Source: Clostridia bacterium (GTDB lineage Bacteria > Bacillota > Clostridia > Christensenellales > Borkfalkiaceae). Taken from it: a stretch of DNA of 49,767 nucleotides. A program made the translations under genes and the position numbers. The notes beneath the pieces are model-generated. The model was given only the letters and a program-made list of their open reading frames with translations, was not told the origin of the DNA and searched no databases. Shown piece after piece: positions 1 to 8,634 of the stretch. Position 1 is the first letter of the stretch. Each line of letters opens with the position of its first letter. Location: positions 1 to 49,767 of the forward strand of contig JAFTQB010000006.1 of the NCBI GenBank assembly GCA_017462985.1. Direction: 5' to 3'.

Positions 1-29
1 ATTATGAAAATTTTAAATTTTTTCATAAT
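1..29. repeat. AT-rich hairpin at window edge
   Basis: A perfect 10-bp inverted repeat (ATTATGAAAA / TTTTCATAAT) with a 9-base loop lies 40 bases past the stop codon of the minus-strand VWA operon. It could be part of that operon's transcript end, but there is no GC-rich stem, so a terminator role is uncertain. Confidence 0.35.
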
Positions 30-68
30 ATACTCCTTGAAAATCCTCTCCCAAATACTCGTTTTTCA

Positions 69-2882
69 TTATTTGGAAGACTTTCTGTTTTTTAAATCAC
101 GAATGATCTCATGGGGCCACTTAAACTTGAATTTACGCACGGCTATATCCAAAAGGAACAGCACGATCGCGAGAATTGCAAACAACAGTCTTGGATCGAA
201 CGTCTTTTCCTCGCCCGTAACGAAACTGTCGAAAATACCCCAAGGCTCGTCGAGGTTTTCAACCAAGATCCCTTCGCCTCTCTCCGCCAGCGTATCCATG
301 ACACCCTTAAAATCTATGTCTTGGCTTTCCACCGAAACGTCGTATTCCTCCGAATACGCAAACGATTTATAGAACGAATATACCACCGTTTCGCCGTTTG
401 CTTTATGCTTTGTCAAAACAATTTGGTATACCCCGCCTTTCTTGATGACAAAATCACATCTGCTATAATTATTCGTTGCAGAAAAAGGCACCGTCACGTA
501 TGCGTCTAAGGCAAATTTATCCGCATTGGACGAAACAGCCTCGTTCATAGACGTCGCAACGTCCCCGCCAGACCGTTTTTGTATGATTTGCCCCGTCAAC
601 GTTTCGCCCTTTTCAAGCGAAGCATAAACGCTGAGTTTGTTGGTGTAGTTATCTTCCGTCAACTTAACGGAAATTTCACTCGGCCGAATATTCTTCGTCG
701 GCATCAAATTCTTAACGACGTTGCCGATAAATCGCCGACCGCTATCCGAATCCACAAACTCTTGCGACCAAGCCGTTGCCTGCAAATCGCACATAAAGCT
801 GCCGACCATACCGTTTCCGTACTTCCATTGCGCATAAATGGGAACTTCGTATTCCCCCGTCATCACAACTTCTGCCGTCGATCTGGCTTTTACGCCGTAA
901 AAGCCGCCAAGCTCCACGCTTAAACGGTTTCTATCCACACCCTCGCCAAGCGTTACGCCGTTCAAAAGCGGGGACAACAAATTCGTTACAAACGGCTTGA
1001 AATCTTTGTGGTTCACCGTTATAATATCGTCAGACTGTAAATCTTTTTCCATACTCGTGGCAAGCTTACCGTTTTCGATATCTTGAAGCGAAACGCCGTA
1101 AAATCTACCCTGTCCGTACGTTTCCGCAAGCGTGCGCATTTTTTCCGCGTATTCGGAAGTAGACTCCTGCGGAATCCCCACGCCGATAACGGACAAAGTA
1201 ACGCCCCATTGCTCATAGTTAAACTTCGCATTTTCGTTACAAGCTTCCGCCACGTCGTCCCCGACCTCGCCGTCCGTAACGATCATAATATGCTTTTTCT
1301 CTACGATGCCCTCATAGGCAGAAAGCAGTTGTCCCGCACGATAAATTGCACCCGAATAGTCCGTGCCGCCGCTCGTTTCCTGAATGGTACTTGCCGCCGC
1401 AAGAATCTCAGCCTCTTTCGTTCTTTCCGTTAAAGGCAATATTGTGCCGAATGCCGTATCCGAATTCATGATACCGATATAATCGCGCTCCGCCAAAGAT
1501 CCTAAGCAAGCGGTAACGCCAACGCGCGCCCAATCCAACATTCTGTTCCCATCGGAATCCTTTTCGTCCATGGAACCCGACGAGTCGATGATTACGATAA
1601 CGCCTATCGAAGGTTTATAATCGATCGCTTGTACAGGCAGCATCTGTTGATATAACGTGCCGCGCATATCCAAACGCTCGTAAGCTTTATTTTGACCGCT
1701 CGTTTCATCGCCGCCCGCCGTAAACAAACCGCCGCCGTATTCTCCAACGTACGTTTGCAACGCTTCCTCAAAGCCTTTTGGCATTGATTTTTGCGCAATG
1801 TTATTGAGAATTACTTGGTCATACACCCGCAATTCTTCCGCCGTAACAGGTACGTCCTCGTCGGCAATATTCTTCACCACGAAATCGTACGTATCGCCAA
1901 GCATCGTCATCAATTGCTGCGATTCGCCCGTATACGTTTCCAAAATGAGGATATCGTTGTATTCCTCTAAAAAGAAATAGGAAAAATATACGTTATTTTG
2001 CACAACCAAATCGTCGCTACCCAAAATTTCCAACTCAAAACGAAGCTCGTGTAAACCGTCCTCGGCAAAACTATGCGTAAAGGTAACGGTTCTAGCCCCT
2101 TGCAAGCCGTCAAGCGGTTTCTTTTCGCTCAATACGTCGTTATCGTACATCAAAACGTTTGCTTCCATCGCCGCATTACAATTGATCGACAGCGAAATAT
2201 TACAATCCTCGTTGACGTTTACGTGATAATCGGGCAATTCCACCCCGACCAATTGCGCGTCGTATCCCGCATAGGAAGAGGGTATGTACACCGTATCGAC
2301 GGTGATTCCCTGCGCCACGACCGAACTGATTACGGAAAGCGCCTCTTCATCCGTTTCTTTGCCGTCGCTTACCAAAACGATCTTCCCGGATTGCGGATTG
2401 GTAAACAACGTCTTTGCATAATTGAGCGCCGCCGCTATATTCGTAGCGCTCGTATCGGGAAGCGCCGCCCCCAAATACGATTCGTATACGCCGTCCAGTT
2501 CTGCCGTCATCGGTACGGCATACTGTTGATCAAATCCGAACGTAACGATGCCTACGTTATAATTGTCGTACTGTCCTTCTTGCAACACCTTTTCGATAAA
2601 GGCGTCCCTTTTTTCTGCCGATTGCTCCTCCGTATCGGAAACGTCCACTAATAAAATAATCTCGTTTTCCTTATTGGGGATACGGTACAAAAATTGCATA
2701 CCCGACAATAAGAATACGGCAAACAAGCACACGAGTAAATGCAATACCATCGACGTAATGCGGTTTCTCGTTCTTCTGTATTTCTTGGAAAGACGGAAAT
2801 ACGGAATCAACGTAAACGCCACGGCGGGAATCAATAAAAGGAGCAACCAGGGATATGAAAATTCTATACGAAAATCAGTCAT
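69..2882 (-). CDS. large membrane protein with two VWA domains and a glutamine-amidotransferase-like middle
   Basis: A 937-aa membrane protein. Two N-terminal membrane segments (about residues 12-30 and 52-72) precede a first von Willebrand A domain whose metal site reads DVSDT (80-84). The middle part (about 320-410) resembles the class I amidotransferase-like fold seen in related VWA membrane proteins. A second VWA domain starts with the canonical DSSGSMD metal site (about residue 433). One further membrane helix lies near the C-terminus (about 900-920) with a basic tail. It is the last gene of a MoxR-VWA operon, 15 bases after the BatA-type gene. In this family, extracytoplasmic VWA domains bind metal and protein partners, and a MoxR ATPase is thought to remodel or assemble the complex. 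The specific target is unknown. No peptidase or other catalytic motif is visible. Confidence 0.8.
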   Translation of the reverse strand: MTDFRIEFSYPWLLLLLIPAVAFTLIPYFRLSKKYRRTRNRITSMVLHLLVCLFAVFLLSGMQFLYRIPNKENEIILLVDVSDTEEQSAEKRDAFIEKVLQEGQYDNYNVGIVTFGFDQQYAVPMTAELDGVYESYLGAALPDTSATNIAAALNYAKTLFTNPQSGKIVLVSDGKETDEEALSVISSVVAQGITVDTVYIPSSYAGYDAQLVGVELPDYHVNVNEDCNISLSINCNAAMEANVLMYDNDVLSEKKPLDGLQGARTVTFTHSFAEDGLHELRFELEILGSDDLVVQNNVYFSYFFLEEYNDILILETYTGESQQLMTMLGDTYDFVVKNIADEDVPVTAEELRVYDQVILNNIAQKSMPKGFEEALQTYVGEYGGGLFTAGGDETSGQNKAYERLDMRGTLYQQMLPVQAIDYKPSIGVIVIIDSSGSMDEKDSDGNRMLDWARVGVTACLGSLAERDYIGIMNSDTAFGTILPLTERTKEAEILAAASTIQETSGGTDYSGAIYRAGQLLSAYEGIVEKKHIMIVTDGEVGDDVAEACNENAKFNYEQWGVTLSVIGVGIPQESTSEYAEKMRTLAETYGQGRFYGVSLQDIENGKLATSMEKDLQSDDIITVNHKDFKPFVTNLLSPLLNGVTLGEGVDRNRLSVELGGFYGVKARSTAEVVMTGEYEVPIYAQWKYGNGMVGSFMCDLQATAWSQEFVDSDSGRRFIGNVVKNLMPTKNIRPSEISVKLTEDNYTNKLSVYASLEKGETLTGQIIQKRSGGDVATSMNEAVSSNADKFALDAYVTVPFSATNNYSRCDFVIKKGGVYQIVLTKHKANGETVVYSFYKSFAYSEEYDVSVESQDIDFKGVMDTLAERGEGILVENLDEPWGIFDSFVTGEEKTFDPRLLFAILAIVLFLLDIAVRKFKFKWPHEIIRDLKNRKSSK

Positions 2883-2897
2883 TCCTCGTACCTCCCC

Positions 2898-4895
2898 TTA
2901 CATATTCTCTCGGCTTTGCAGCCACCATTCGATAAATATCAACGCCACAAGCGCTATGGAAAGGGCTAATAACAGGTCTTCCAAATAATCTTCCGTGCTT
3001 GCAGGACGGTAAGGATCGTCCAAGCCTTCCAAAACCGCAACGATATTGCTTTCCGAGGCAGGAATACGCACGTAAATCTTATCTTCCAGCTTTTCCCCAA
3101 ACACCGTCTGCGTAAGCGTATAGGTACCGGGAGCGGATAACGTAAGGTTTGTAGGGAACTCCGTAATAGGCGCCTCAATGCCCGACACCGTCAACGAATC
3201 CCCTCTTGCCGCAAGCGCCACCTTTTCGTTTACTTCAAAGGAGTTGCCGTCTACCGTTACGGGGAAGAAATATTCCATTACGTTGTACATCATCAGCGGG
3301 AATTCTTTCAATATCGCAAGATTGGAATAGTGCAAACTGAAATTCATAATCATTACTTTTCCCGTCGCTTCCACCCCGTCCGACGCCTCATTCTTCACAA
3401 GCCAAATCGGATCTCTTTTATCGGGATCTTTATCGTAATAATACATAAGCGTCGTATATTCGTCCTCGTTGGTGGGAACGATACGCACGTATTTACTCAC
3501 CGTAATTTCCGACGCGTCGATATTTTTCATCAACGAATGTTGCGAATCGGAATACAAAATATTGCTCGTTTTTCTGAAATCAACGATAGAAGCAACGCGG
3601 AAACCTGCCCCTGCGGGAATCCCTTCCGCATTTTCGGGATTCACCAAAAAGACAACGCCGTCGGACGGCATTTTCGTGGGCATTACGTGCTCGAAAATAT
3701 AAAGGTCAAACCCTTCCAAAGCAGGTTCGGCTCCTTGGCGGACCTCGATAATATCAAGATCCCACTTGTCTTGATACGCCGTTTCCAACGTATACAAAAT
3801 ACCGGGGAAAAAGTTATTGGGCAATCCGCTCGCATATTGCACGCGCAACGACCTCGTATAACCGTTGTAAATATCAAAACTGTTGTCTTGCGCCAAACAG
3901 TCGGTTTGCTCCGTTTCCAACGAAACGTGTACGCGTTTATACGAAAACACCCGTTCCGTTTCGGAAATTTGATAGATCTCGTCATACAATTCGTCGTGCA
4001 ACGACGGATCGTACAAAGCGGCGCTGATAAACAACACTTTCGACGTGTTGATTCCATCGCATTGCACGTCTTCCAAGACAAACTCAAAATCGTCGCCTTG
4101 CGGTTTTTTCGTACTTGCGTTAGCTTCGTATACGTTCACTTTAACGTCGATTTCCGTCGCTATGTTCCCATAACATCCCAACTCGACGACAAACTCGTAA
4201 TATCCTTCGTTCTTTTCCGAATATGCGTCCACGATCGCAGCATTCCACTCGCCGTCGACGGCAACGTTTTTCAATTCGATCTCTTCCGGCATGTACTCGT
4301 ATTCCGCGTCGGAATAAAGGTATATTTTCGCTTTGGGATTTTCCTCAATGATCTCCTCGCACATCGCGATCGCACCGTTCACGTTCGCTTCCCCGTACGA
4401 ACAAGTCAAATTATCCAACTCGTCAAATACCGCTTCCGTCTTTTCCGACGTCGACCTATACGCCAACATATAAGGAGCTTCGTTTGCAACGATAACGGAA
4501 ACAAATCCCCCGTTTGTGAACACGCCGTCCGTAAGCTCTTTCACGCCGTTGATCGCTCTTTGGAAACGGGTTTTGCCGCCAGTGCTCGTACGCATACTGA
4601 CGGAAGAATCGATGATGGCTATAACCTCCGTTTCCTCCACTTCTGCCTTCAATACGCGGTTGGGCTGCGCAAGCACGAGCGCGCAAGCCGTGAGAATGAG
4701 CACCTGACAAATAAAGAGTAAAATATTTCTCAATTTGCTGAAAGGAATTCTCTTCTTCTTGTATTTAAGACTTAACTTCCAAACGAAGGTACTGGAAACA
4801 AATTTTTGCTGATAATTAGGTCGCAGGATATAGATGAGAATAAGCACTGCAATTCCCAATAATCCCAGCAATCCCAAGGGGGTCAATAACGTCAT
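2898..4895 (-). CDS. BatA-type VWA membrane protein
   Basis: A 665-aa protein starting with the aerotolerance-regulator (BatA) N-terminal module: one membrane helix at about 8-25, a basic cytoplasmic loop, and a second helix at about 56-77. A VWA domain follows immediately, with metal site DSSVSM at 96-101, which keeps the Asp-Ser-Ser pattern. A long extracytoplasmic beta-rich region leads to a single C-terminal helix (about 640-660). Its start codon overlaps the stop of the upstream DUF58 gene (ATGA), so translation is probably coupled. In Bacteroides and other bacteria Bat proteins work with MoxR ATPases in stress tolerance or envelope functions. Here the role can only be inferred from the operon. 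Confidence 0.82.
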   Translation of the reverse strand: MTLLTPLGLLGLLGIAVLILIYILRPNYQQKFVSSTFVWKLSLKYKKKRIPFSKLRNILLFICQVLILTACALVLAQPNRVLKAEVEETEVIAIIDSSVSMRTSTGGKTRFQRAINGVKELTDGVFTNGGFVSVIVANEAPYMLAYRSTSEKTEAVFDELDNLTCSYGEANVNGAIAMCEEIIEENPKAKIYLYSDAEYEYMPEEIELKNVAVDGEWNAAIVDAYSEKNEGYYEFVVELGCYGNIATEIDVKVNVYEANASTKKPQGDDFEFVLEDVQCDGINTSKVLFISAALYDPSLHDELYDEIYQISETERVFSYKRVHVSLETEQTDCLAQDNSFDIYNGYTRSLRVQYASGLPNNFFPGILYTLETAYQDKWDLDIIEVRQGAEPALEGFDLYIFEHVMPTKMPSDGVVFLVNPENAEGIPAGAGFRVASIVDFRKTSNILYSDSQHSLMKNIDASEITVSKYVRIVPTNEDEYTTLMYYYDKDPDKRDPIWLVKNEASDGVEATGKVMIMNFSLHYSNLAILKEFPLMMYNVMEYFFPVTVDGNSFEVNEKVALAARGDSLTVSGIEAPITEFPTNLTLSAPGTYTLTQTVFGEKLEDKIYVRIPASESNIVAVLEGLDDPYRPASTEDYLEDLLLALSIALVALIFIEWWLQSRENM

Positions 4896-5791
4896 TCCAT
4901 AATACCTACTTTTAACAGTTCTCCAAAAAGCATCTTTTCAATGGGTTTTTCAGTCGAAACCGACACGTAGTCCACCCCTCTCTTCGAACAGAACGTTTTC
5001 ATATCCTGCTTAAAGTCGTTCAATGCTTCTTCGTATGCTTTTTGCATACTACGGGTAATTTTTATCTTCATATTTTTCGTATCCGTAATATCCACGGATT
5101 CCGAATCGATCAAGGTAACGCGGCCGTCGTACGAAGGATCGATCTCCTCGGGCGTAAGCACCTGCACAAGCAAAACTTGTCTTTTTTTGTAACATAAATA
5201 ATCGACCGCTTTTTTCCAATTACTCTCTGTAAAGAAATCGGAAATAATCACGGTCAACCCGTTGTTTGCGCTTGTTCCGGGGTTGGTAACCACACACGAC
5301 TCAATGTCCGTTTCGTCGGCAAATTCCACCTTTTCCAATTCCCCGATCGCCCTATAAAACGCCTGTTTTCCTACCATCGTACCGAACGGATTTTCCGCTC
5401 GATCGCCTTTCATTATATGAAAGGAAACTTTGTCCATATTATGTACCGCAAGAAAGCCGATAGCAGCCGCCGTAGCGACCGAATATGCGGCTTTCTGAGG
5501 ATTATCTTTTCCCATCGACCCCGAACAGTCTAAGAAAATTTGCACTTGCATCTGCCGTTCGTCGGTAAATAGTTTCAAAAAGTATTTTTCAAAACGGCTA
5601 AACAAATTCCAGTCGATACGACGAATATCATCGCCGAGCTGATATTCTCTGTAATCGGCAAATTCCACCGTTTGTCCGTATGTGGAAACAAGGTGTTTAC
5701 CGCCGAAATACCCGGCAAGATCCGATCTTAAATTTAGTGCCAGCGTCTCCAATCGAGAGAAAAACCGGTCGTTGAGATAAGAAACTTTCAT
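4892..5791 (-). CDS. DUF58 / VWA-like cytoplasmic protein
   Basis: A 299-aa soluble protein of the DUF58 family. The signature block 'DYREYQLGDDIRRIDW' (47-62) is followed by a VWA-type metal site DCSGSMG (88-94). DUF58 proteins are almost always encoded next to MoxR-type AAA+ ATPases and are thought to be their adaptor or substrate partner. Here the gene lies 19 bases after the MoxR gene and overlaps the next gene by 4 bases. No membrane helix is predicted, so it likely sits in the cytoplasm between the ATPase and the two membrane VWA proteins. Confidence 0.9.
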   Translation of the reverse strand: MKVSYLNDRFFSRLETLALNLRSDLAGYFGGKHLVSTYGQTVEFADYREYQLGDDIRRIDWNLFSRFEKYFLKLFTDERQMQVQIFLDCSGSMGKDNPQKAAYSVATAAAIGFLAVHNMDKVSFHIMKGDRAENPFGTMVGKQAFYRAIGELEKVEFADETDIESCVVTNPGTSANNGLTVIISDFFTESNWKKAVDYLCYKKRQVLLVQVLTPEEIDPSYDGRVTLIDSESVDITDTKNMKIKITRSMQKAYEEALNDFKQDMKTFCSKRGVDYVSVSTEKPIEKMLFGELLKVGIME

Positions 5792-5810
5792 TCGTTAGCC
5801 CCGCGTTGCA

Positions 5811-6812
5811 TTATCTATTGTATTTATTCTTATTAGCGCTTACTTCTTCCACGATCTGTTTGATGATCTCGTCGGCGGAAATACGTTCCGCAACCGCCTC
5901 GAAGTTCAACTTGATACGGTGACGAAGTACGGGCGCAGCCAATTCGTTGATATCCGAATACGATACGTTAAATCTTCCCTTGATGAGCGCCTTGACTTTT
6001 GCAGCCGAAATGAGCGCCTGACCCGCACGGGGAGACGCGCCTACGCGCACGTATTTTTTCGCCGCTTCGGAAGCACATTCGCTGTCGGGATGCGTTGCGC
6101 TCGTAAGCACCATCGCATAACGGAGCACTTCCTCCGCCACGGGAATTTGGTTCGCCGTTTCGCGCATCTTCAAAAGCTGTTCGCCGCTACAAACGGTATC
6201 GGCAACTTCCGCCATCGTCTTTTGCGTCATATCGACGATCTGCATCAGCTCGTTAAGCGAAGGGTTGGGAACGAGCAACTTGAACATAAAACGGTCCATT
6301 TGCGCTTCGGGCAAAGGATAAGTACCGTCTTGTTCGATGGGGTTCTGCGTTGCAAGCACGAAGAACGGTTCGGCAAGCTTTCTGGAAACGCCCATAACCG
6401 TAACCGTATGCTCTTGCATGGCTTCCAAAAGCGCAGACTGCGTTTTCGGCGTTGCACGGTTGATTTCGTCTGCGAGAATAATATTCGAGAAAATAGGCCC
6501 CGGTTGAAATTCAAACGCCGAATTTCCGTGCTCGTCTTTTACAATGATATTCGTACCCGTAACGTCGGCGGGCATAAGATCGGGCGTAAACTGTATACGT
6601 GCAAAGGGCAGGTCGAAAACCCGCCCAAGCGTTCTTACCAAACGCGTTTTACCTACGCCGGGTACGCCTTCAAGCAGCACGTTTCCGCCTGCGATCATAG
6701 CGATGATCGTACCCTCTACAACTTCCTTTTGACCGATAACGTCGCGGGAAACCTGCTTAAAAATCTCCTCGCACAGCTTACCAAATTGCTCAATGTCTTT
6801 TTCCGTAACCAT
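5811..6812 (-). CDS. MoxR-family AAA+ ATPase
   Basis: A 333-aa AAA+ ATPase of the MoxR family. The Walker A motif is GVPGVGKT (49-56) and Walker B is IILADE (111-116), followed by the typical 'INRATPKTQSALLEAMQE' block (117-134). Length matches the family norm. MoxR proteins are chaperone-like ATPases that assemble or remodel VWA-domain proteins; three VWA/DUF58 proteins follow directly in the same operon. The upstream membrane protein gene ends 34 bases before the start codon. Family assignment is certain; the client process is not. Confidence 0.96.
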   Translation of the reverse strand: MVTEKDIEQFGKLCEEIFKQVSRDVIGQKEVVEGTIIAMIAGGNVLLEGVPGVGKTRLVRTLGRVFDLPFARIQFTPDLMPADVTGTNIIVKDEHGNSAFEFQPGPIFSNIILADEINRATPKTQSALLEAMQEHTVTVMGVSRKLAEPFFVLATQNPIEQDGTYPLPEAQMDRFMFKLLVPNPSLNELMQIVDMTQKTMAEVADTVCSGEQLLKMRETANQIPVAEEVLRYAMVLTSATHPDSECASEAAKKYVRVGASPRAGQALISAAKVKALIKGRFNVSYSDINELAAPVLRHRIKLNFEAVAERISADEIIKQIVEEVSANKNKYNR

Positions 6813-6846
6813 AATTATGTATCTATCCTTTTTATTGTTTTCTTAG

Positions 6847-7926
6847 TTAATTCGTACCGATGCTACCATAATAGCCGCCAATGATCCCGATTGCGACGCC
6901 GCCAATCGAACCGTCGCCGCTCACGGCTTCCGCCGCGTCGCCGATCGCCCCGTCCAACTCGCCGCCGTAAAAGGTTTCGCCGTCCACAACTTGATTGTTC
7001 GCTTCCGAACGTCCGCCCGAACCGTCGCCGTTACCGTCGTCGGGAATAGGGGGAGCGTCCGGATTCGGCTCACCATTCTCCGACCAAGGCAAATTAGGTC
7101 CCGAATCTTCTTCCGTATCCTCTTCGTCAAGCCCGCCGTCGGCTTCTGCGAAGATCGCCCATATCGTAGCGTTCCCTTCCACCGACGTATCGATACGGTA
7201 AGGCGTAATCTCGCCTTGAGGCCCAACGTAACCGTCCGACCAAGCAAGGAACATATATCCCTCGTTCGCAACGGCAGTAACGCCCTGCTCTGCGTCCTCG
7301 CCCTCGAATACTTTCAGCGAAACAAATCCAATTTCCTTGCCGTTCACGTCTTTATTCGCAGTAGACTGCTCGTTATCCCAAGTTACGATCTTGCCCATAT
7401 TCGCGTCTTGCACTTTATAGGTGAGCGTATATTCGATTTTCGTTTCTTCCTGTTCGGGCAAAACCGCCGCTATCGTGGCGATCGTCGGGGGAATGATTCC
7501 CACGATAGCGCTAACCGCCACCGCAATGATCAAGGAAGCCGAAACGGCATACTTGATCAAACCCGCGTTCACCGTTTGAAGCGCTTTCATTGCGTCCTCT
7601 CTCTGTTTGATTGCTATGTACGAATTGTCACCCTCAAGCTCCGTCATCGTCAGCAATCTTTCTTCCAACCCAAGCTCGTCGACTCTCTTTGCAATCATTT
7701 TCTTGTTAGGACGGAATTTCGTAAAATAGAAAACGGGAGTTGCAAGCAACGTTGCCGCGCCAAACACGATGGCGCATACCCATACTTCTTTCCACTGCAC
7801 GAAGAGAAAGATCGTAGCCGAAACGAACAATGCCGCAAACCCCACGATCAAGGCGCACAAAAACGCTTTCAAAATGCCTTCGTTTCTCAACTTTGCATAA
7901 TACTTTTTCAACCATTCACTTGCCAT
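6847..7926 (-). CDS. membrane protein with InlB-like repeat, first gene of the MoxR-VWA operon
   Basis: A 359-aa protein I do not recognise as a named family. Two membrane helices occur in the first 70 residues and a third at about 130-155. A cytoplasmic segment with conserved-looking acidic and basic residues lies between them. After the third helix, an extracytoplasmic region (about 180-265) resembles an InlB B-repeat / Listeria-Bacteroides repeat, with the 'GYMFLAWSDG' pattern. The tail (265-359) is Gly/Asp/Glu-rich and low in complexity. A tight ribosome binding site (AGGAGG) and a promoter lie upstream, so it heads the five-gene operon. It may be a membrane scaffold for the ATPase complex; that is inference from position. 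Confidence 0.75.
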   Translation of the reverse strand: MASEWLKKYYAKLRNEGILKAFLCALIVGFAALFVSATIFLFVQWKEVWVCAIVFGAATLLATPVFYFTKFRPNKKMIAKRVDELGLEERLLTMTELEGDNSYIAIKQREDAMKALQTVNAGLIKYAVSASLIIAVAVSAIVGIIPPTIATIAAVLPEQEETKIEYTLTYKVQDANMGKIVTWDNEQSTANKDVNGKEIGFVSLKVFEGEDAEQGVTAVANEGYMFLAWSDGYVGPQGEITPYRIDTSVEGNATIWAIFAEADGGLDEEDTEEDSGPNLPWSENGEPNPDAPPIPDDGNGDGSGGRSEANNQVVDGETFYGGELDGAIGDAAEAVSGDGSIGGVAIGIIGGYYGSIGTN

Positions 7927-7979
7927 AATAACCTCCTATTTATTCTTCGATTTTTGTGATAGTATCAATCGCAATAATC

Positions 7980-8008
7980 ATTATATCACATTGTTCCGTA
8001 AAAGTAAA
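7980..8008 (-). promoter_or_regulatory. sigma-A promoter of the MoxR-VWA operon
   Basis: On the minus strand the -35 hexamer TTTACT (8003-8008) is separated by 17 bases from a perfect TATAAT (7980-7985). The start codon of the first operon gene lies about 50 bases downstream, preceded by TAGGAGG. Confidence 0.75.
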
Positions 8009-8095
8009 ACCAAATTGCCCCATATTTGCAAATTTTCTAATTTTCACAAAATTGACAAAATTGCAAATTTTTATTATTTTTTATTTACATAAGTA

Positions 8096-8131
8096 GGATT
8101 GCCGCGCCTACTGCGTAGGCTCGCAATGACA
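8096..8131. repeat. REP-like palindromic repeat
   Basis: The element has the form GGATTGCCGCGC - inner hairpin (GCCTACTGCGTAGGC) - CTCGCAATGAC. Its ends (GATTGCC and GCAATGAC) match those of the cluster at 41541-41668. It sits between the giant lipoprotein gene's terminator and the promoter region of the MoxR operon. Repeats of this general type, with GTCATTGCGAG and GCAATCTC ends, are widespread in bacterial genomes as intergenic palindromes. Confidence 0.6.
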
Positions 8132-8148
8132 AAGGGGCAAAAAAGCGA

Positions 8149-8182
8149 AAAAACCTGCCGTTTACACGACAGGTTTTTCGTT
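8149..8182 (-). terminator. terminator of the giant lipoprotein gene
   Basis: On the minus strand, AAAACCTGtCG and CGgCAGGTTTTTT form a stem with a short loop, ending in a run of Ts, 20 bases after the stop codon of the lipoprotein's 3' fragment. On the plus strand it also ends in TTTTTCG, so it may work both ways. Confidence 0.75.
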
Positions 8183-8199
8183 ATTTCAGGATAAAATCC

Positions 8200-8634
8200 T
8201 TAGCTTTGCGTTTCTTCGCCGCCCTCGGGTTGAGGATTGACGATCGCTTCGTACTGCTCGCGCGTTACGCCAAATTCAACCGCTGCGTTACAATTCTTTT
8301 TCCAATTTTCATTCCAACCTGCGGTAGCGGTTTCTACACATTCGAAATAGATCTTTTGAGTAGCCGTCCACCCGTCAAACACGCTGGAATCAAGCATCGC
8401 AATATTCTTCGGTATGAAAATCGTATCCATAGCCGTACAGCCTTTGAAAAGACTGCTGCCAAGTTGTACGCAACCCGTAGGAATTTCAATGCTCTCAAGC
8501 GAACTGCAACCGCTGAATACGCTATAATCAAGTCGTATCAAGGAATTCGGAAGCGTTACGCTCGTCAAACTCGCACAACCGTCAAACACGTACCAAGATA
8601 TTGAATTAACGCTGTTAGGAATCACAATGCTCGT
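8200..8634 (-). pseudogene. 3' fragment of the giant BspA-like gene, cut off by in-frame TAG
   Basis: This 144-codon stretch is in the same frame as the gene upstream (8635-17133) and is separated from it only by a TAG codon. It continues the same leucine-rich repeats (for example 'TSIVIPNSV', 'SLTSVTLPNSL', 'SSLESIEIP') for about five more units. It then ends in a non-repeat cap rich in Trp/Asn and a Glu-rich tail, which looks like the natural C-terminus. A GTG at 8625 could in principle start a separate protein. However, there is no ribosome binding site, and the codons between the TAG and the GTG read as repeat sequence. It is best seen as the tail of the giant protein, lost or reached only by readthrough. 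Confidence 0.8.

Noticed and set aside
3330..4721. 463-codon plus-strand frame antisense to the BatA-type gene
   Set aside because: Same reasons: full overlap with a well-supported VWA gene, no start signals, and composition typical of an antisense shadow.
8200..8625. Separate small LRR protein starting at GTG 8625
   Set aside because: No ribosome binding site or promoter, same frame as the giant gene, and the codons between the TAG and the GTG continue the repeat.
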